DNA of 64,000 bases from Poseidonibacter lekithochrous (GCF_018861145.1 NZ_JAHKQT010000023.1:62001-126000); one strand, 5' to 3'. Shown: positions 1 through 8,862, counted from the stretch's first letter. Notes: a model not told the origin generated them from the sequence alone. Program-made: numbers and translations.

Positions 1-2
1 AT

Positions 3-65
3 GGAATTAAAGTGTTTAATGAAACACAATTAGAAGATTTAAAAAAATTTATAGAAACAAACTAA
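3..65 (+). CDS. C-terminal end of an unidentified protein (partial)
   Basis: An open frame runs in from the left edge and stops at TAA 63-65. It encodes the last 20 residues of a protein, rich in Lys and Glu and ending KKFIETN. Only 6 bases separate its stop from the convergent thioredoxin gene. The fragment is too short to identify. Codon composition looks coding and the position is consistent with a real gene end, but the frame could still be chance. Confidence 0.5.
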   Translation, partial: GIKVFNETQLEDLKKFIETN

Positions 66-71
66 TTGTTT

Positions 72-503
72 CTATAAACTCTCATTTACAAGATTTGATA
101 ATCTAAGTGGGTCAAGTGCTCCACTTACTCTCTCTTTTTCAACCCCATTTTTGTAAACTACAATCGTAGGAATTGATCTAATATTAAATTTTGCACCTAA
201 ATTTTGTTCGGCTTCTGTATTTACTTTTACAAATAAAGCTTTTAAAGCATACTTTTCTGCCACTTCTGTGAATATAGGTGCCATCATCTTACATGGACCA
301 CACCAAGGCGCCCAAAAGTCAACAATCACTGGTATTTCAGAGTTTACAATAACATGATCAAAATTTGATTCATCAAGTTCTATTGGAGTGGTACTTAAAA
401 GTGAATTTTTGCAAGACCCACAATTTGCTTTTGCATATGAATCTTTTTTAGGAATTGAGTTGATTTTTAAGCAAGATGGACAAACTACATTTATTTTACT
501 CAT
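72..503 (-). CDS. trxC: Thioredoxin with N-terminal zinc finger (TrxC-type)
   Basis: A 143-residue cytoplasmic thiol-disulfide oxidoreductase. Residues 1-35 carry two CxxC pairs (C8/C11 and C28/C31), the zinc-binding extension that separates thioredoxin 2 from thioredoxin 1. A thioredoxin fold follows, with active site WCGPC at residues 67-71 and the cis-proline loop RSIPT further on. Length matches TrxC proteins (about 140 residues). It would reduce protein disulfides, and in known TrxC proteins the zinc finger tunes redox behaviour under oxidative stress. It lies just upstream of two small flagellum-like or SprA-like genes on the same strand. Family assignment is firm; the physiological role is inferred. 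Confidence 0.93.
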   Translation of the reverse strand: MSKINVVCPSCLKINSIPKKDSYAKANCGSCKNSLLSTTPIELDESNFDHVIVNSEIPVIVDFWAPWCGPCKMMAPIFTEVAEKYALKALFVKVNTEAEQNLGAKFNIRSIPTIVVYKNGVEKERVSGALDPLRLSNLVNESL

Positions 504-520
504 TATTTAATCCTTTATAT

Positions 521-760
521 TTAAGCTTTTATATTTAATAGAATATCAGTAACTGCATCTTGAGTTTTAATACCCTCAGCATTTGCTTGATAAGATATAA
601 TTTCAGGAATTTGTCCTGCAATTGAATCTATTAAATCTTGACTTACTTCTTGTAATGCTGGATCACCAACTACATTAGCAATATCTGCAATTTTACTAAC
701 TTTATCAGCTATTTGAACTTGTGCTGATACCATTGCTTCAACATTATTATTAATTTGCAT
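521..760 (-). CDS. Small protein resembling the C-terminal helix of flagellar rod/hook proteins
   Basis: A 79-residue protein with no signal peptide or membrane segment. Its C-terminal half, ending SYQANAEGIKTQDAVTDIL and then LNIKA, resembles the conserved end of flagellar rod and hook proteins (FlgC, FlgE, FlgG), where the pattern is YEANAKVI.T.DEML..L..I. The N-terminus MQINNN resembles that of the adjacent upstream gene (MEINNN). The ATG overlaps the stop of that gene by 11 bases, so the two are probably translated together. It could be a flagellar export substrate or accessory rod component; this is inference from short similarity. No established name is recognised. Confidence 0.7.
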   Translation of the reverse strand: MQINNNVEAMVSAQVQIADKVSKIADIANVVGDPALQEVSQDLIDSIAGQIPEIISYQANAEGIKTQDAVTDILLNIKA

Positions 761-1244
761 AATCTACTCCTTGTTCTATATTTTGTAATAAGAGTCTGTT
801 TAAGTTTGCAGTTCTTGATATTGCACTATCTGCAGCACTTAACTCTGCTGGTGCAGAAGCTGCATTTGCTAATTTATCTAGTTTTACACTTGCAGCTGCT
901 TCATCTTTTGGAATACTTGTATCAAATCTAACACTTCCACCACTTGCATAAACTTTTCCATCAGGTCCTACCTGATATGAATAATTAATAGGAGCAGTTG
1001 TAGGTGCCCCTGATGCATGTGCTTGTTCATGTGTACGAACTTTAGCATCAAGATCTTTATATTTATCTAAAACTCTTTTATAATCTTCTTCATCATAGTT
1101 TTTACCTACAATATTAACACTATCATTTTTTTCAAATAAAGATTTTTCATCTTCTTTTTTATCAATACTAGCTAGTTCTGCTTTTTTTACAGCTATTTGT
1201 TGATTTAAAGATGAAATAGTATTAAAATTGTTATTTATTTCCAT
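750..1244 (-). CDS. SprA-related putative metalloprotease (CJM1_0395-type)
   Basis: A 164-residue protein. The diagnostic segment is VRTHEQAHASG, which contains an HExxH-type putative zinc site. It is followed by a YSYQVGPDGKVYASGG stretch and a Ser/Ala-rich helical region ending NLNRLLLQ. This matches the small SprA-related putative metalloprotease family of Campylobacterota. No signal peptide is visible. The N-terminal 70 residues are charged and probably coiled. It is translationally coupled to the downstream flagellum-like ORF (11-base overlap). Proteolytic activity is inferred from the HEQAH motif only; the role is unknown. Confidence 0.75.
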   Translation of the reverse strand: MEINNNFNTISSLNQQIAVKKAELASIDKKEDEKSLFEKNDSVNIVGKNYDEEDYKRVLDKYKDLDAKVRTHEQAHASGAPTTAPINYSYQVGPDGKVYASGGSVRFDTSIPKDEAAASVKLDKLANAASAPAELSAADSAISRTANLNRLLLQNIEQGVDYAN

Positions 1245-1317
1245 GATGTACTCTATTTTTATAGTTTATTAATTATTCTATCAAAAAAATTAATAATTGT
1301 AAATAAAATGTATTTTT

Positions 1318-1950
1318 CTAGTTTGAGTTTTTTAGTTGAAGTATTCCTTTTCCTAATCCTATAAACATCCCACCTGTAATTCTACTAAACCAAGTTAATC
1401 TATTTTTATTACTTAGCCATTTCTTTGATTTTTTAGCTATATAGGCATAAGCACATAATGAAGTAAAGGAAATAAATAAAAATATACCAGTTAAAGTAAA
1501 GAATTGAGGAATGATATTAATATGCATATCTAAGAATTGAGAGAAGATTGCAGTGAAAAATAGTATAGGTTTTGGATTTGTAATAGCAAGGAAAAATGAT
1601 TCTAAAAAATAAGTTTTATTACTTTTCTTTTTTTCTTTTTCATTATTTTCATCAAAATGAAAACTACTTTTATTTAAAAGAAATTTAATTCCTAAGTATA
1701 TTAGATAAACTGCACCAACTACTTTAACAAGTAAAAATAAGTTGGAAGATGTTTTAAATAAAACACCTAATCCAAATATTGATGCAGTTGATAAAATGAA
1801 TAAACCTAATACATTTGCAAAAGATGAAAGCATAACAATTTTCATATTTGCTCTCATACCATTTACAATTGCTAATATTACAGCAGGTCCTGGACTAGTT
1901 ATATAGAAAAAAGCTACAACAGTGTATATTAATAATGTATCGATATTCAT
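1318..1950 (-). CDS. LysE/RhtB-family amino-acid exporter
   Basis: A 210-residue integral membrane protein of the LysE/RhtB superfamily. The first helix is followed by the hallmark SPGPAVILAIVNGMR stretch. A second proline-containing NPKPILFF motif lies near residue 125, as expected for the internal half-repeat. About six hydrophobic segments are visible, with a Lys/Glu-rich cytoplasmic loop between the third and fourth. Family members export amino acids such as lysine, threonine or homoserine lactones; the substrate cannot be told from sequence. The gene is 17 bases upstream of the SulP gene's stop on the same strand, so the two may not share a transcript start. Confidence 0.88.
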   Translation of the reverse strand: MNIDTLLIYTVVAFFYITSPGPAVILAIVNGMRANMKIVMLSSFANVLGLFILSTASIFGLGVLFKTSSNLFLLVKVVGAVYLIYLGIKFLLNKSSFHFDENNEKEKKKSNKTYFLESFFLAITNPKPILFFTAIFSQFLDMHINIIPQFFTLTGIFLFISFTSLCAYAYIAKKSKKWLSNKNRLTWFSRITGGMFIGLGKGILQLKNSN

Positions 1951-1967
1951 TTTATTTCCTTAGTTTT

Positions 1968-3509
1968 TTAGTAGTCGTAAGCTACTTTATATTTTGGATC
2001 ATCTTCTTCATAAGTACAAAATTGTCCAGCATTTTTCATAATGGACTTACATTCAGCACTTAAATGTCTAATTTTTACAGTTTTCCCAGCTTCTAAATAC
2101 TTTTTAGTAATTGCATCAACTGCTTCAACACCTGAGATATCCATTACTCTAGCATTTTTGAAATCCAATACTACATTTTCTGGATCATGTTTAATATCAA
2201 AGTTATCATTAAAAGCTGTTACACTTCCAAAAAATAATGGTCCATCAAAGTCATATATTTTAGTTCCATTATCTTCTCTATGTGTTCGTGCAGTTACTTT
2301 TGCATGTTTCCAAGCGAATACTAAAGCAGAGATAATTACACCAGAAATTACGGCAATTGCTAAATCAGCAACAATAGTGATTAGAGTAACAGTAATTAGA
2401 ACAAAAGCATCACTTTTTGGCATTTTTGTAATTCTAGAAAAAGAACTCCATTCAAAAGTACCAATAGAAACCATAAACATAATACCAACTAAAATAGCTA
2501 CTGGAATAATATTTAAAAGATCTGTTAGAGTTGCTACAAGTAAAATAAGACCAATTGAAGCTACAACTCCTGAAAGTCGTCCAAGTCCACCTGATGTATA
2601 GTTGATAATAGATTGTCCAATCATCGCACATCCTGGCATTGCACCAAATAAACCACAAGTAATATTTCCAGTTCCTTGAGCTATACATTCTTGGTTTGCA
2701 CTACCTCTTGTTCCACTAATCTCATCTAAAACAGAAAGTGTTAATAATGACTCAATTACACCAACAAGAGCAACAATTACTGCATAAGGAAGTACAAGCT
2801 TTAAAGCTTCCACATCTAAAATAACATCTGGAATATGAAAACTTGGTAATAGTCCTTTAAACTCAGTTAAGTTTGCTAAATCGCCAACAAGTTTAGTATC
2901 AGCACCTGTAATATAAACTCCAAGAGTAAATACGATAATTGCAATAAGACCTGCTGGAATTGCTGCTGTAAACTTTGGTAAGAAATACATTGTAGCCATA
3001 GTACCAAGTATTATTGCATACATAATTATTCCAGCACCATCTAAAAATTTAAATTGACTAGTTGCAATTACAACTGCTAAACCATTTACAAAACCATGAA
3101 GTGCAGGTTGCGGAACTAAACGGATAAATTTACCCATTTTAAATGCACCAATAGTAATTTGTATAATTCCTGCAACGATAGCGGTAAGAGTAATATATTG
3201 AACTATTCCAAAAGAAATAGCATCTCCACTTAAACCTTGAGCTATTAATATCTCTTTAGCAGCTAAACTAACTCCAACTAAAACAATAGCAACAGCACCT
3301 GTTGCACCTGAAATCATTCCTGGTTTTCCACCCATTAAAGCAGTGATTAATCCTAAAATAAACGCAGCATATAATCCAACAATTGGACTAACTTGTGCAA
3401 TAAATGAAAATGCAATAGCCTCAGGAACAAGTGCAACAGCTACAACAAGTCCTGATAAAATATCACTTTTTGCATTTTTCCCTATAAAAGTATCTTTTAT
3501 ATTTAACAA
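1968..3509 (-). CDS. SulP-family anion transporter with C-terminal STAS domain
   Basis: A 513-residue SLC26/SulP permease. The N-terminal transport domain starts with VALVPEAIAFSFIAQVSPIVGLYAAF (given here as overlapping segments VALVPEAIAFSFIA and VGLYAAF), typical of SulP helix 1. Ten or more hydrophobic helices follow to about residue 400. A cytoplasmic STAS domain occupies roughly 420-510, with VLDFKNARVMDISGVEAVD. Members move sulfate, bicarbonate or other anions; the substrate is unknown. A second SulP is encoded at 14833-16398. The gene is transcribed divergently from the GGDEF gene, with 100 bases between them holding both promoters. Confidence 0.93.
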   Translation of the reverse strand: MLNIKDTFIGKNAKSDILSGLVVAVALVPEAIAFSFIAQVSPIVGLYAAFILGLITALMGGKPGMISGATGAVAIVLVGVSLAAKEILIAQGLSGDAISFGIVQYITLTAIVAGIIQITIGAFKMGKFIRLVPQPALHGFVNGLAVVIATSQFKFLDGAGIIMYAIILGTMATMYFLPKFTAAIPAGLIAIIVFTLGVYITGADTKLVGDLANLTEFKGLLPSFHIPDVILDVEALKLVLPYAVIVALVGVIESLLTLSVLDEISGTRGSANQECIAQGTGNITCGLFGAMPGCAMIGQSIINYTSGGLGRLSGVVASIGLILLVATLTDLLNIIPVAILVGIMFMVSIGTFEWSSFSRITKMPKSDAFVLITVTLITIVADLAIAVISGVIISALVFAWKHAKVTARTHREDNGTKIYDFDGPLFFGSVTAFNDNFDIKHDPENVVLDFKNARVMDISGVEAVDAITKKYLEAGKTVKIRHLSAECKSIMKNAGQFCTYEEDDPKYKVAYDY

Positions 3510-3597
3510 ATTCTAAACCTTTCATTATTAATTTGATTATCTATATATTCGCGATTATATCTAAGTGTTAATTAATCTTAGTTAAATAAATTTAGGA

Positions 3598-3603
3598 TAA
3601 AAT
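3598..3603 (+). promoter_or_regulatory. -10 element (TAAAAT) for the GGDEF gene
   Basis: The sequence TTTAGGATAAAATTGCGTG holds a TAAAAT hexamer. Seven bases downstream falls exactly on the A of ATG 3610, so the transcript may be leaderless. The same word occurs before the putative 6S RNA and mobB. An AGGA at 3594-3597 could instead serve as a ribosome-binding site. Confidence 0.45.
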
Positions 3604-3609
3604 TGCGTG

Positions 3610-4716
3610 ATGAAAATTAAGCTATTTAAGTCAGTTACATTTAAACTAATACTTTTAGTATTAGTTGTTCTTTTTGCACTAGTTGGTGCATCACTTTTAT
3701 TTAACTCTCAAATAGATAAATTAAAATCACAAATTGATAGTCTTTATTTTGGTAATTTTGTGCCAATTGTAAAGCTTAATAATATTAAAAACAATTATAA
3801 ATCAATAATCACGTGTAGAACAATGAAATATATTTGTGATTTCAAAAAAGAAGAAAAAATCATTTTAGAAGAATGGGAATATTATTACAATTCTTATAAA
3901 AATGAAAAAGAAAAAAATGTAATTGATAATGTTGATTTTGCATTAAAAGAAACATTTAAAGTAAATAAATTACATATCTTTAAAAAAATTGTTAAAAAAA
4001 TAGAATTTTTAATAGATTATGAAACTAAAACAGCTTTTAAACAAAGAAAACTTTTTGTAGAAGAATATAAAACTATGAAGGATTATCTGTTTTTTAATCT
4101 TTTACTTATTTTAGTATTAACTTTTGCAATGGTTGCTTATATAATTTATGAGCTTGTTAAAAAAGATAATCAATTAAGAGTTTTAAATACAAAATATAAA
4201 ATTGATTCAATTACTGATTCAATGACAAAATTATATAATAGAAAATATTTTGATACAATATTTGATAATATGCCTTTTATAGCGAATGCAAATAATTGGG
4301 AATGTGCATTTATAATGTTTGATATTGATTTCTTTAAACAATACAATGACACTTACGGTCATGATTCAGGTGATGAAACGCTTAAAAAAGTTGCAAATGT
4401 TTTAAAAGAATATTTCAATAATAAGTATGAATTTGTATTTAGATTAGGTGGGGAAGAGTTTGGTGTGATTTTATTTGATGTTGATATTGATATCTTAGAA
4501 TCATGTTTAAAAGAAATAAATCAAAAAATTGTTGATTTAAAAATCGAGCATAAGACTAGTGAAGTTTTAGATGTTGTTACTATTTCAATAGGTGCTATAA
4601 TGTACAGACCAAATACATATATTTCTGCTAATAAACTTTACAAAAGAGCAGATGATTGTCTTTACAAATCAAAACATAATGGTAGAAACCAATACCATAT
4701 ATTCAAGGGAGAATAA
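3610..4716 (+). CDS. Membrane-anchored diguanylate cyclase (GGDEF)
   Basis: A 368-residue protein that would make cyclic di-GMP from two GTP. A first membrane helix lies near residues 8-31, followed by a Lys/Glu-rich periplasmic sensor of about 125 residues with no recognised fold. A second helix (about 160-183) and a GGDEF domain (about 200-365) complete it. The active-site loop is RLGGEEFGV, a competent A-site. The position of the inhibitory RxxD I-site reads NKYE, so product inhibition by that site is unlikely. A GTG at 3607 is an alternative start; ATG 3610 was chosen because a -10 element sits at leaderless spacing. It overlaps pssA by one base. Confidence 0.92.
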   Translation: MKIKLFKSVTFKLILLVLVVLFALVGASLLFNSQIDKLKSQIDSLYFGNFVPIVKLNNIKNNYKSIITCRTMKYICDFKKEEKIILEEWEYYYNSYKNEKEKNVIDNVDFALKETFKVNKLHIFKKIVKKIEFLIDYETKTAFKQRKLFVEEYKTMKDYLFFNLLLILVLTFAMVAYIIYELVKKDNQLRVLNTKYKIDSITDSMTKLYNRKYFDTIFDNMPFIANANNWECAFIMFDIDFFKQYNDTYGHDSGDETLKKVANVLKEYFNNKYEFVFRLGGEEFGVILFDVDIDILESCLKEINQKIVDLKIEHKTSEVLDVVTISIGAIMYRPNTYISANKLYKRADDCLYKSKHNGRNQYHIFKGE

Positions 4717-5273
4717 TGTCTTTTTTATTTAATAAATATAACCATTTTAACTTAGCAAATATTGTAACTTTTTTCAATATTGCATCAGGAATTTTCGCAA
4801 TTTATTTTTTAACTCATCAAGAGTTTTTTGCAGCAGCACTTTTTGCATGGCTTGCAGGTGGTTTTGATATCATTGATGGAAAAATTGCAAGAAAGTATGA
4901 ACTTTCTACTGAGTTTGGAATTCAATTAGATTCATATGCAGATTTCTTATCTTTTGTTATAGTACCAACTATGTTTATATACTTTGCCGTTATTGATACA
5001 AAAGAATTAATGCTTTATACACCTTTAATTGTATTTGCATTTATTTATTATGTTATTTCTGGATTAAGAAGATTAATTCAGTTTAATATTAACGCAGAAG
5101 AAGGTGAAGTTGCTAAACACTTTGTTGGAATCCCAACACCTTTAGGTGCTATTTTATTATGGCTTGTTTATCTAATCTATTTAACAGGGTTCATACATGA
5201 AAATGTTGTTTTAGGATTAATGATAATTATTGGATATTTATTAAATTCTAAAATTAAAATACCTCACTTATAA
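4716..5273 (+). CDS. pssA: CDP-diacylglycerol-serine O-phosphatidyltransferase
   Basis: A 185-residue membrane enzyme of the CDP-alcohol phosphatidyltransferase family. It would make phosphatidylserine, the precursor of phosphatidylethanolamine. The catalytic signature DG..AR........G...D...D is complete: DIIDGKIARKYELSTEFGIQ followed by LDSYADF at residues about 49-75. Several hydrophobic helices follow, and the end LLNSKIKIPHL resembles PssA rather than PgsA. It is somewhat short for the family. The start ATG overlaps the stop of the GGDEF gene (TAATG), implying translational coupling. Confidence 0.88.
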   Translation: MSFLFNKYNHFNLANIVTFFNIASGIFAIYFLTHQEFFAAALFAWLAGGFDIIDGKIARKYELSTEFGIQLDSYADFLSFVIVPTMFIYFAVIDTKELMLYTPLIVFAFIYYVISGLRRLIQFNINAEEGEVAKHFVGIPTPLGAILLWLVYLIYLTGFIHENVVLGLMIIIGYLLNSKIKIPHL

Positions 5274-5285
5274 GTCTAAAATAAT

Positions 5286-6209
5286 ATGAATAATGAAGTT
5301 GTAAGTATAGATTTAGGTTCTAATTCTTTTAGAGTTCTAAAGTATGATTGCTTAAAACACAAGGTTATAAGTGATTATCATGAAGTAGTAGGAACTGCAG
5401 ATGGTTTAGTTGATACTGGAATCATTTCATTAGAAGCTCAACAAAGAGTAATAAAAGCTTTAAAACAATCAATTCAAAAAGTAGATTACAATCCAAGTGT
5501 AGCAGTTGCAGTTACTACTGCTGCTATGAGAAAAGCTAGTAATAATATTGAAGTTTTAAAAAATATTGAAGAAAATACTGGTGTTAAGTTCACAATCATT
5601 GATGGAATTGAAGAAGCTAGACTCACTTTACTTGCGGTAAAACAAGCTTTAAAAAGAGAAAATATCAACTCTTCTAAATTTATACTTTTAGATATTGGTG
5701 GTGGGTCTACTGAAATCATTGTAAATACTGAAGAAAAATATATTTCTCATAGCTTTGATTTTGGAATTGTAACCATGACTCAAGAGTTTCTAGAACATCA
5801 TGATTTGCATAAAGATTTAGATTTAAGAAAGATTGAGATTAAAAAGTATTTAGATTCACAAAAATTAAATTTAGATGATTATACTTTTGTAGCAACTGCA
5901 GGAACTCCTACAACAATTGCTGCTGTAAAACTAGGACAAGATTATTTTTCTTATGATAAAGATGTTGTTAATGGAACAATTGTAAACTTAAAAGATTTAG
6001 AAAATTGTTTAAGTATTTTTGATAATAGTAATAAAGATACAATTACTAAACTAGTGGGTCGAGGAAGAGTAGAGTTTATTCAAGTAGGAATTTATATTTA
6101 TAGAGCAATTTTTGAAGTATTAGAAAAAAACGAATCAATTGTTTTAGATGATGGATTAAGAGAAGGTGTTGCTATTAACCATTGTTTAAAACAAAAGTGT
6201 AAAGGTTAA
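5286..6209 (+). CDS. ppx: Exopolyphosphatase / guanosine pentaphosphate phosphatase (Ppx/GppA)
   Basis: A 307-residue member of the ASKHA ATPase fold. The N-terminal phosphate-1 motif is SIDLGSNSFRVL and the phosphate-2 motif is LLDIGGGSTEII near residue 137. An adenosine-like motif (TAGTPTTIAAV) follows near residue 205. It would hydrolyse polyphosphate or pppGpp. At 307 residues it is the short two-domain form, lacking the HD-like C-terminal extension of E. coli Ppx. It follows pssA by 12 bases and ends convergently with the flagellin-like gene, the two stop codons overlapping. Which substrate is preferred cannot be told from sequence. Confidence 0.9.
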   Translation: MNNEVVSIDLGSNSFRVLKYDCLKHKVISDYHEVVGTADGLVDTGIISLEAQQRVIKALKQSIQKVDYNPSVAVAVTTAAMRKASNNIEVLKNIEENTGVKFTIIDGIEEARLTLLAVKQALKRENINSSKFILLDIGGGSTEIIVNTEEKYISHSFDFGIVTMTQEFLEHHDLHKDLDLRKIEIKKYLDSQKLNLDDYTFVATAGTPTTIAAVKLGQDYFSYDKDVVNGTIVNLKDLENCLSIFDNSNKDTITKLVGRGRVEFIQVGIYIYRAIFEVLEKNESIVLDDGLREGVAINHCLKQKCKG

Positions 6210-6228
6210 GACAATAACCTTACACTTT
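6194..6228. terminator. Bidirectional hairpin at the ppx / flagellin-like convergence
   Basis: The arms AAAGTGTAAAGGTTA (6194-6208) and TAACCTTACACTTT (6215-6228) are complementary over 14 pairs with one bulged A, around a six-base loop. The stem spans both stop codons. A run of A on the left and T on the right makes it suitable for either strand. Confidence 0.7.
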
Positions 6229-7015
6229 GTGCTTGTACAATATTAGCTTGAGATGCTGCTAGGTATCCAAGATTTGCAGAGATATTATTTTTAGAAAAAT
6301 CAACTGATTCTTCTCCAAAATTTTTATCTTTATTTACTTTATTTCCATTATACAAATCAATTTGTTCTTTAATAGTTTCTCTTGCATTCCCTTCAACTGA
6401 TTGACCAAACTGTATGAATTCAGCTGATATATTTTGAAGCTCAGTACTACTATCTTCAACTTTTGATATTACTGCATTTAATTGTTCAGGATCATTTAAA
6501 TCTGCATTGTTAACAGCTTCAAAAATTTGATTTGCAAAATCTGGGGTATTTGTCTTATCAATAGAAAAGTTTGAATTATCTGTATTTATTGTAATACTTT
6601 TTTGCTCATCATAATAATCTAAACTTAATAGCGTCTCATTTTTATATTTTGTTTCATAAGCTATTTGATTAAAATTTCTAAGGTTTTCATTTATTGATTG
6701 TTTGATATCGTTTTTATCTTGAATTTTATTATCATCGCTTTTTACATTTTCAAGTTCATTTTGAATATTGTTTAAGAAATCTTGTTGTTTATCAAGTGCA
6801 TTAGTAGTGATATTACTTATAGCTATACCATTATTTAATGATTGAACATTTAAAGATAATTCATCTCTTTTTTGATTATATTCATTAATTGATAAAGATG
6901 AAGCACCTTCTTTGTCAACTTTTTGTACTTGATTAATTTGTTGGGATTTGTCAATCTGTAGTTGTGATGATTGATTAAGGTTATTAATATTATTGCTAAT
7001 GCTACTTACATCCAT
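6206..7015 (-). CDS. Flagellin-like protein (divergent, no typical D0 N-terminus)
   Basis: A 269-residue protein. The middle part (RDELSLNVQSLNNGIAISN through FNQIAYETKYKNETLL) follows the order of the flagellin N-terminal D1 helices, where the pattern is ...R...L..G..I........I..I...TEFNG..LL. The C-terminus ends LGYLAASQANIVQAQSVRLL, close to the flagellin D0 end SQANA....L.LL. The first 45 residues are Gln/Ser/Asn-rich and do not look like a normal D0 helix. It may be an exported FlaC-like protein or a flagellar accessory. It does not look like a main filament subunit. Alternative: a hook-associated FlgL-like protein. Confidence 0.75.
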   Translation of the reverse strand: MDVSSISNNINNLNQSSQLQIDKSQQINQVQKVDKEGASSLSINEYNQKRDELSLNVQSLNNGIAISNITTNALDKQQDFLNNIQNELENVKSDDNKIQDKNDIKQSINENLRNFNQIAYETKYKNETLLSLDYYDEQKSITINTDNSNFSIDKTNTPDFANQIFEAVNNADLNDPEQLNAVISKVEDSSTELQNISAEFIQFGQSVEGNARETIKEQIDLYNGNKVNKDKNFGEESVDFSKNNISANLGYLAASQANIVQAQSVRLLS

Positions 7016-7128
7016 AATTAAGTCCTTAAATTAGTTTCTATCTTGATTATATGTTAATTAAACTAAAACTAATCTAAAATGTAACATTTAGAGTAAATGT
7101 GTTAATCCACAATTAATATTTTTTTTTG

Positions 7129-7134
7129 TAGAAT
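7129..7134 (+). promoter_or_regulatory. -10 element (TAGAAT) of the ilvBN operon
   Basis: A T-rich stretch at 7119-7127 followed by TGTAGAATA resembles the Campylobacterota vegetative promoter, in which a T-rich upstream region stands in for a -35 box. It would start RNA near 7141, about 12 bases before the ilvB ribosome-binding site. No leader peptide or attenuator is visible. Confidence 0.5.
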
Positions 7135-7163
7135 ATCTGCTTATTTTAAAACGGAGAATGACA

Positions 7164-8861
7164 ATGAAAATGAATGGCGCAAAAATGGTTGTAGAATCAT
7201 TACATCAAGAAGGGGTAGAAGTAGTTTTTGGATATCCTGGAGGCGCTATCATGAACGTCTACGATGAAATTTATAAGCAAAACAATTTTGAACATATTTT
7301 AAATAGGCATGAGCAAGCTTCAATTATAGCTGCTCAAGGATATGCAAGATCAACAGGTAAAGTTGGAGTTGCTATTGTAACTAGTGGACCTGGATTTACA
7401 AATGCAGTTACTGGATTAGCAGATGCATATATGGATTCTATTCCTTTAGTTGTAATTTCAGGACAAGTTCCAACACATATTATAGGGACTGATGGTTTTC
7501 AAGAAATTGATGCTGTAGGAATTTCAAGACCATGTACTAAGCATAATTACTTAGTAAATAGTATTGAAGATTTACCTAGAATTATTAAAGAAGCATTTCA
7601 TATAGCTAGTACTGGAAGACCAGGACCTGTACATGTAGATATTCCAAAAGATATTACTGCACAGATTGCAGAGTTTGTTTATCCAGAAGAGATTGATCTT
7701 CCAACTTATAAACCAACTGTTAATTACAATAAAAAACAGTTAAAAAGAGCAATGACTGAACTTTCTAAAGCTAAAAAACCATTATTATATATTGGTGGTG
7801 GAGCAATTTTATCAAATTGTTCTTATGAAATTAGAGATTTAGCAAAAAAATTAAATATTCCTGCTGTTGAAACATTAATGGCAAGAGGTGCTATGGGTGA
7901 TAAAAATCCACTGTTCTTTGGAATGCTAGGTATGCATGGAGAGTTTTCTGCAAATATGGCAGCACATGAAACAGATCTTTTAATTTCATTAGGTGCACGA
8001 TTTGATGATAGAGTTACAGGAAGATTAGATGAATTTGCATCAAAAGCTAAAGTAATACATGTAGATATTGATCCTACAAGTATTAGTAAATTAGTAGATG
8101 CACATTACCCAATAGTTGGAGATTTAAAGAAAACTGTATTAGGTATGCTTGAATCACTTGAAGATTATGATTTTAATGACTTTTCAAATTGGGTTGAGTT
8201 ATTAACTGAATATAGAGAAAAAGAGCCATTAAGATATAATGATTCAAATGATATTATCAAACCTCAATGGCCAATTCAAAGACTTGGAAAATTATTAGGA
8301 GAAAAAGCTGTAATTTCTACAGATGTTGGACAACATCAAATGTGGTCTGCACAATTTTATCCATTTTCACATCCAAGACAATGGATTACATCAGGTGGTT
8401 TAGGAACAATGGGGTTTGGATTACCAGCAGCACTTGGAGTTGCCCGAGCTATGCAAGGAACGGATAAAGTTTCTATAAATATAACAGGTGATGGTTCAAT
8501 TTTAATGAATATTCAAGAGCTAATGACTTGTGCTGAATACAAGCTTCCTGTAATAAATGTTATTTTAAATAATAATTATTTAGGAATGGTTAGACAATGG
8601 CAAACAATGTTCTATGAAAACAGATTATCTGAAACAGATTTATCTGCACAACCAGATTTTAAAATGTTAGTTGAATCTTTTGGTGGAGTAGGATATAGAG
8701 TTACTACAAAAGAAGAGTTTGATGCAGCTGTAAAAGATGCAATTGAGCAGAAAAAAGTAGCAATGATTGAAGTTCTTGTTGCTAGAAATGAAGAAGTACT
8801 ACCAATGGTTCCAAATGGACATGCATTAAATGAAATGACATTATTAGAAGGGGGTGAATAA
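7164..8861 (+). CDS. ilvB: Acetolactate synthase, large (catalytic) subunit
   Basis: A 565-residue thiamine-diphosphate enzyme that condenses pyruvate to acetolactate in valine and leucine synthesis and makes acetohydroxybutyrate for isoleucine. The N-terminal domain shows VVFGYPGGAIMNVYD and the catalytic Glu in LNRHEQASIIAAQGYAR. A central FAD-type domain follows. The C-terminal ThDP/Mg motif is ITGDGSILMNIQEL ... NNNYLGMV. The first in-frame ATG at 7158 lies only one base after the GGAG Shine-Dalgarno sequence (7153-7156). ATG 7164 has proper spacing (7 bases) and is chosen. It is followed by ilvN after one base. Confidence 0.96.
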   Translation: MKMNGAKMVVESLHQEGVEVVFGYPGGAIMNVYDEIYKQNNFEHILNRHEQASIIAAQGYARSTGKVGVAIVTSGPGFTNAVTGLADAYMDSIPLVVISGQVPTHIIGTDGFQEIDAVGISRPCTKHNYLVNSIEDLPRIIKEAFHIASTGRPGPVHVDIPKDITAQIAEFVYPEEIDLPTYKPTVNYNKKQLKRAMTELSKAKKPLLYIGGGAILSNCSYEIRDLAKKLNIPAVETLMARGAMGDKNPLFFGMLGMHGEFSANMAAHETDLLISLGARFDDRVTGRLDEFASKAKVIHVDIDPTSISKLVDAHYPIVGDLKKTVLGMLESLEDYDFNDFSNWVELLTEYREKEPLRYNDSNDIIKPQWPIQRLGKLLGEKAVISTDVGQHQMWSAQFYPFSHPRQWITSGGLGTMGFGLPAALGVARAMQGTDKVSINITGDGSILMNIQELMTCAEYKLPVINVILNNNYLGMVRQWQTMFYENRLSETDLSAQPDFKMLVESFGGVGYRVTTKEEFDAAVKDAIEQKKVAMIEVLVARNEEVLPMVPNGHALNEMTLLEGGE

Positions 8862-8862
8862 A

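Noticed and set aside
2041-2601. 186-codon open frame antisense to the first SulP gene
   Set aside because: It lies wholly inside a well-supported SulP gene, has Ser/Ile/Thr-rich shadow composition and no recognisable domain or ribosome-binding site.
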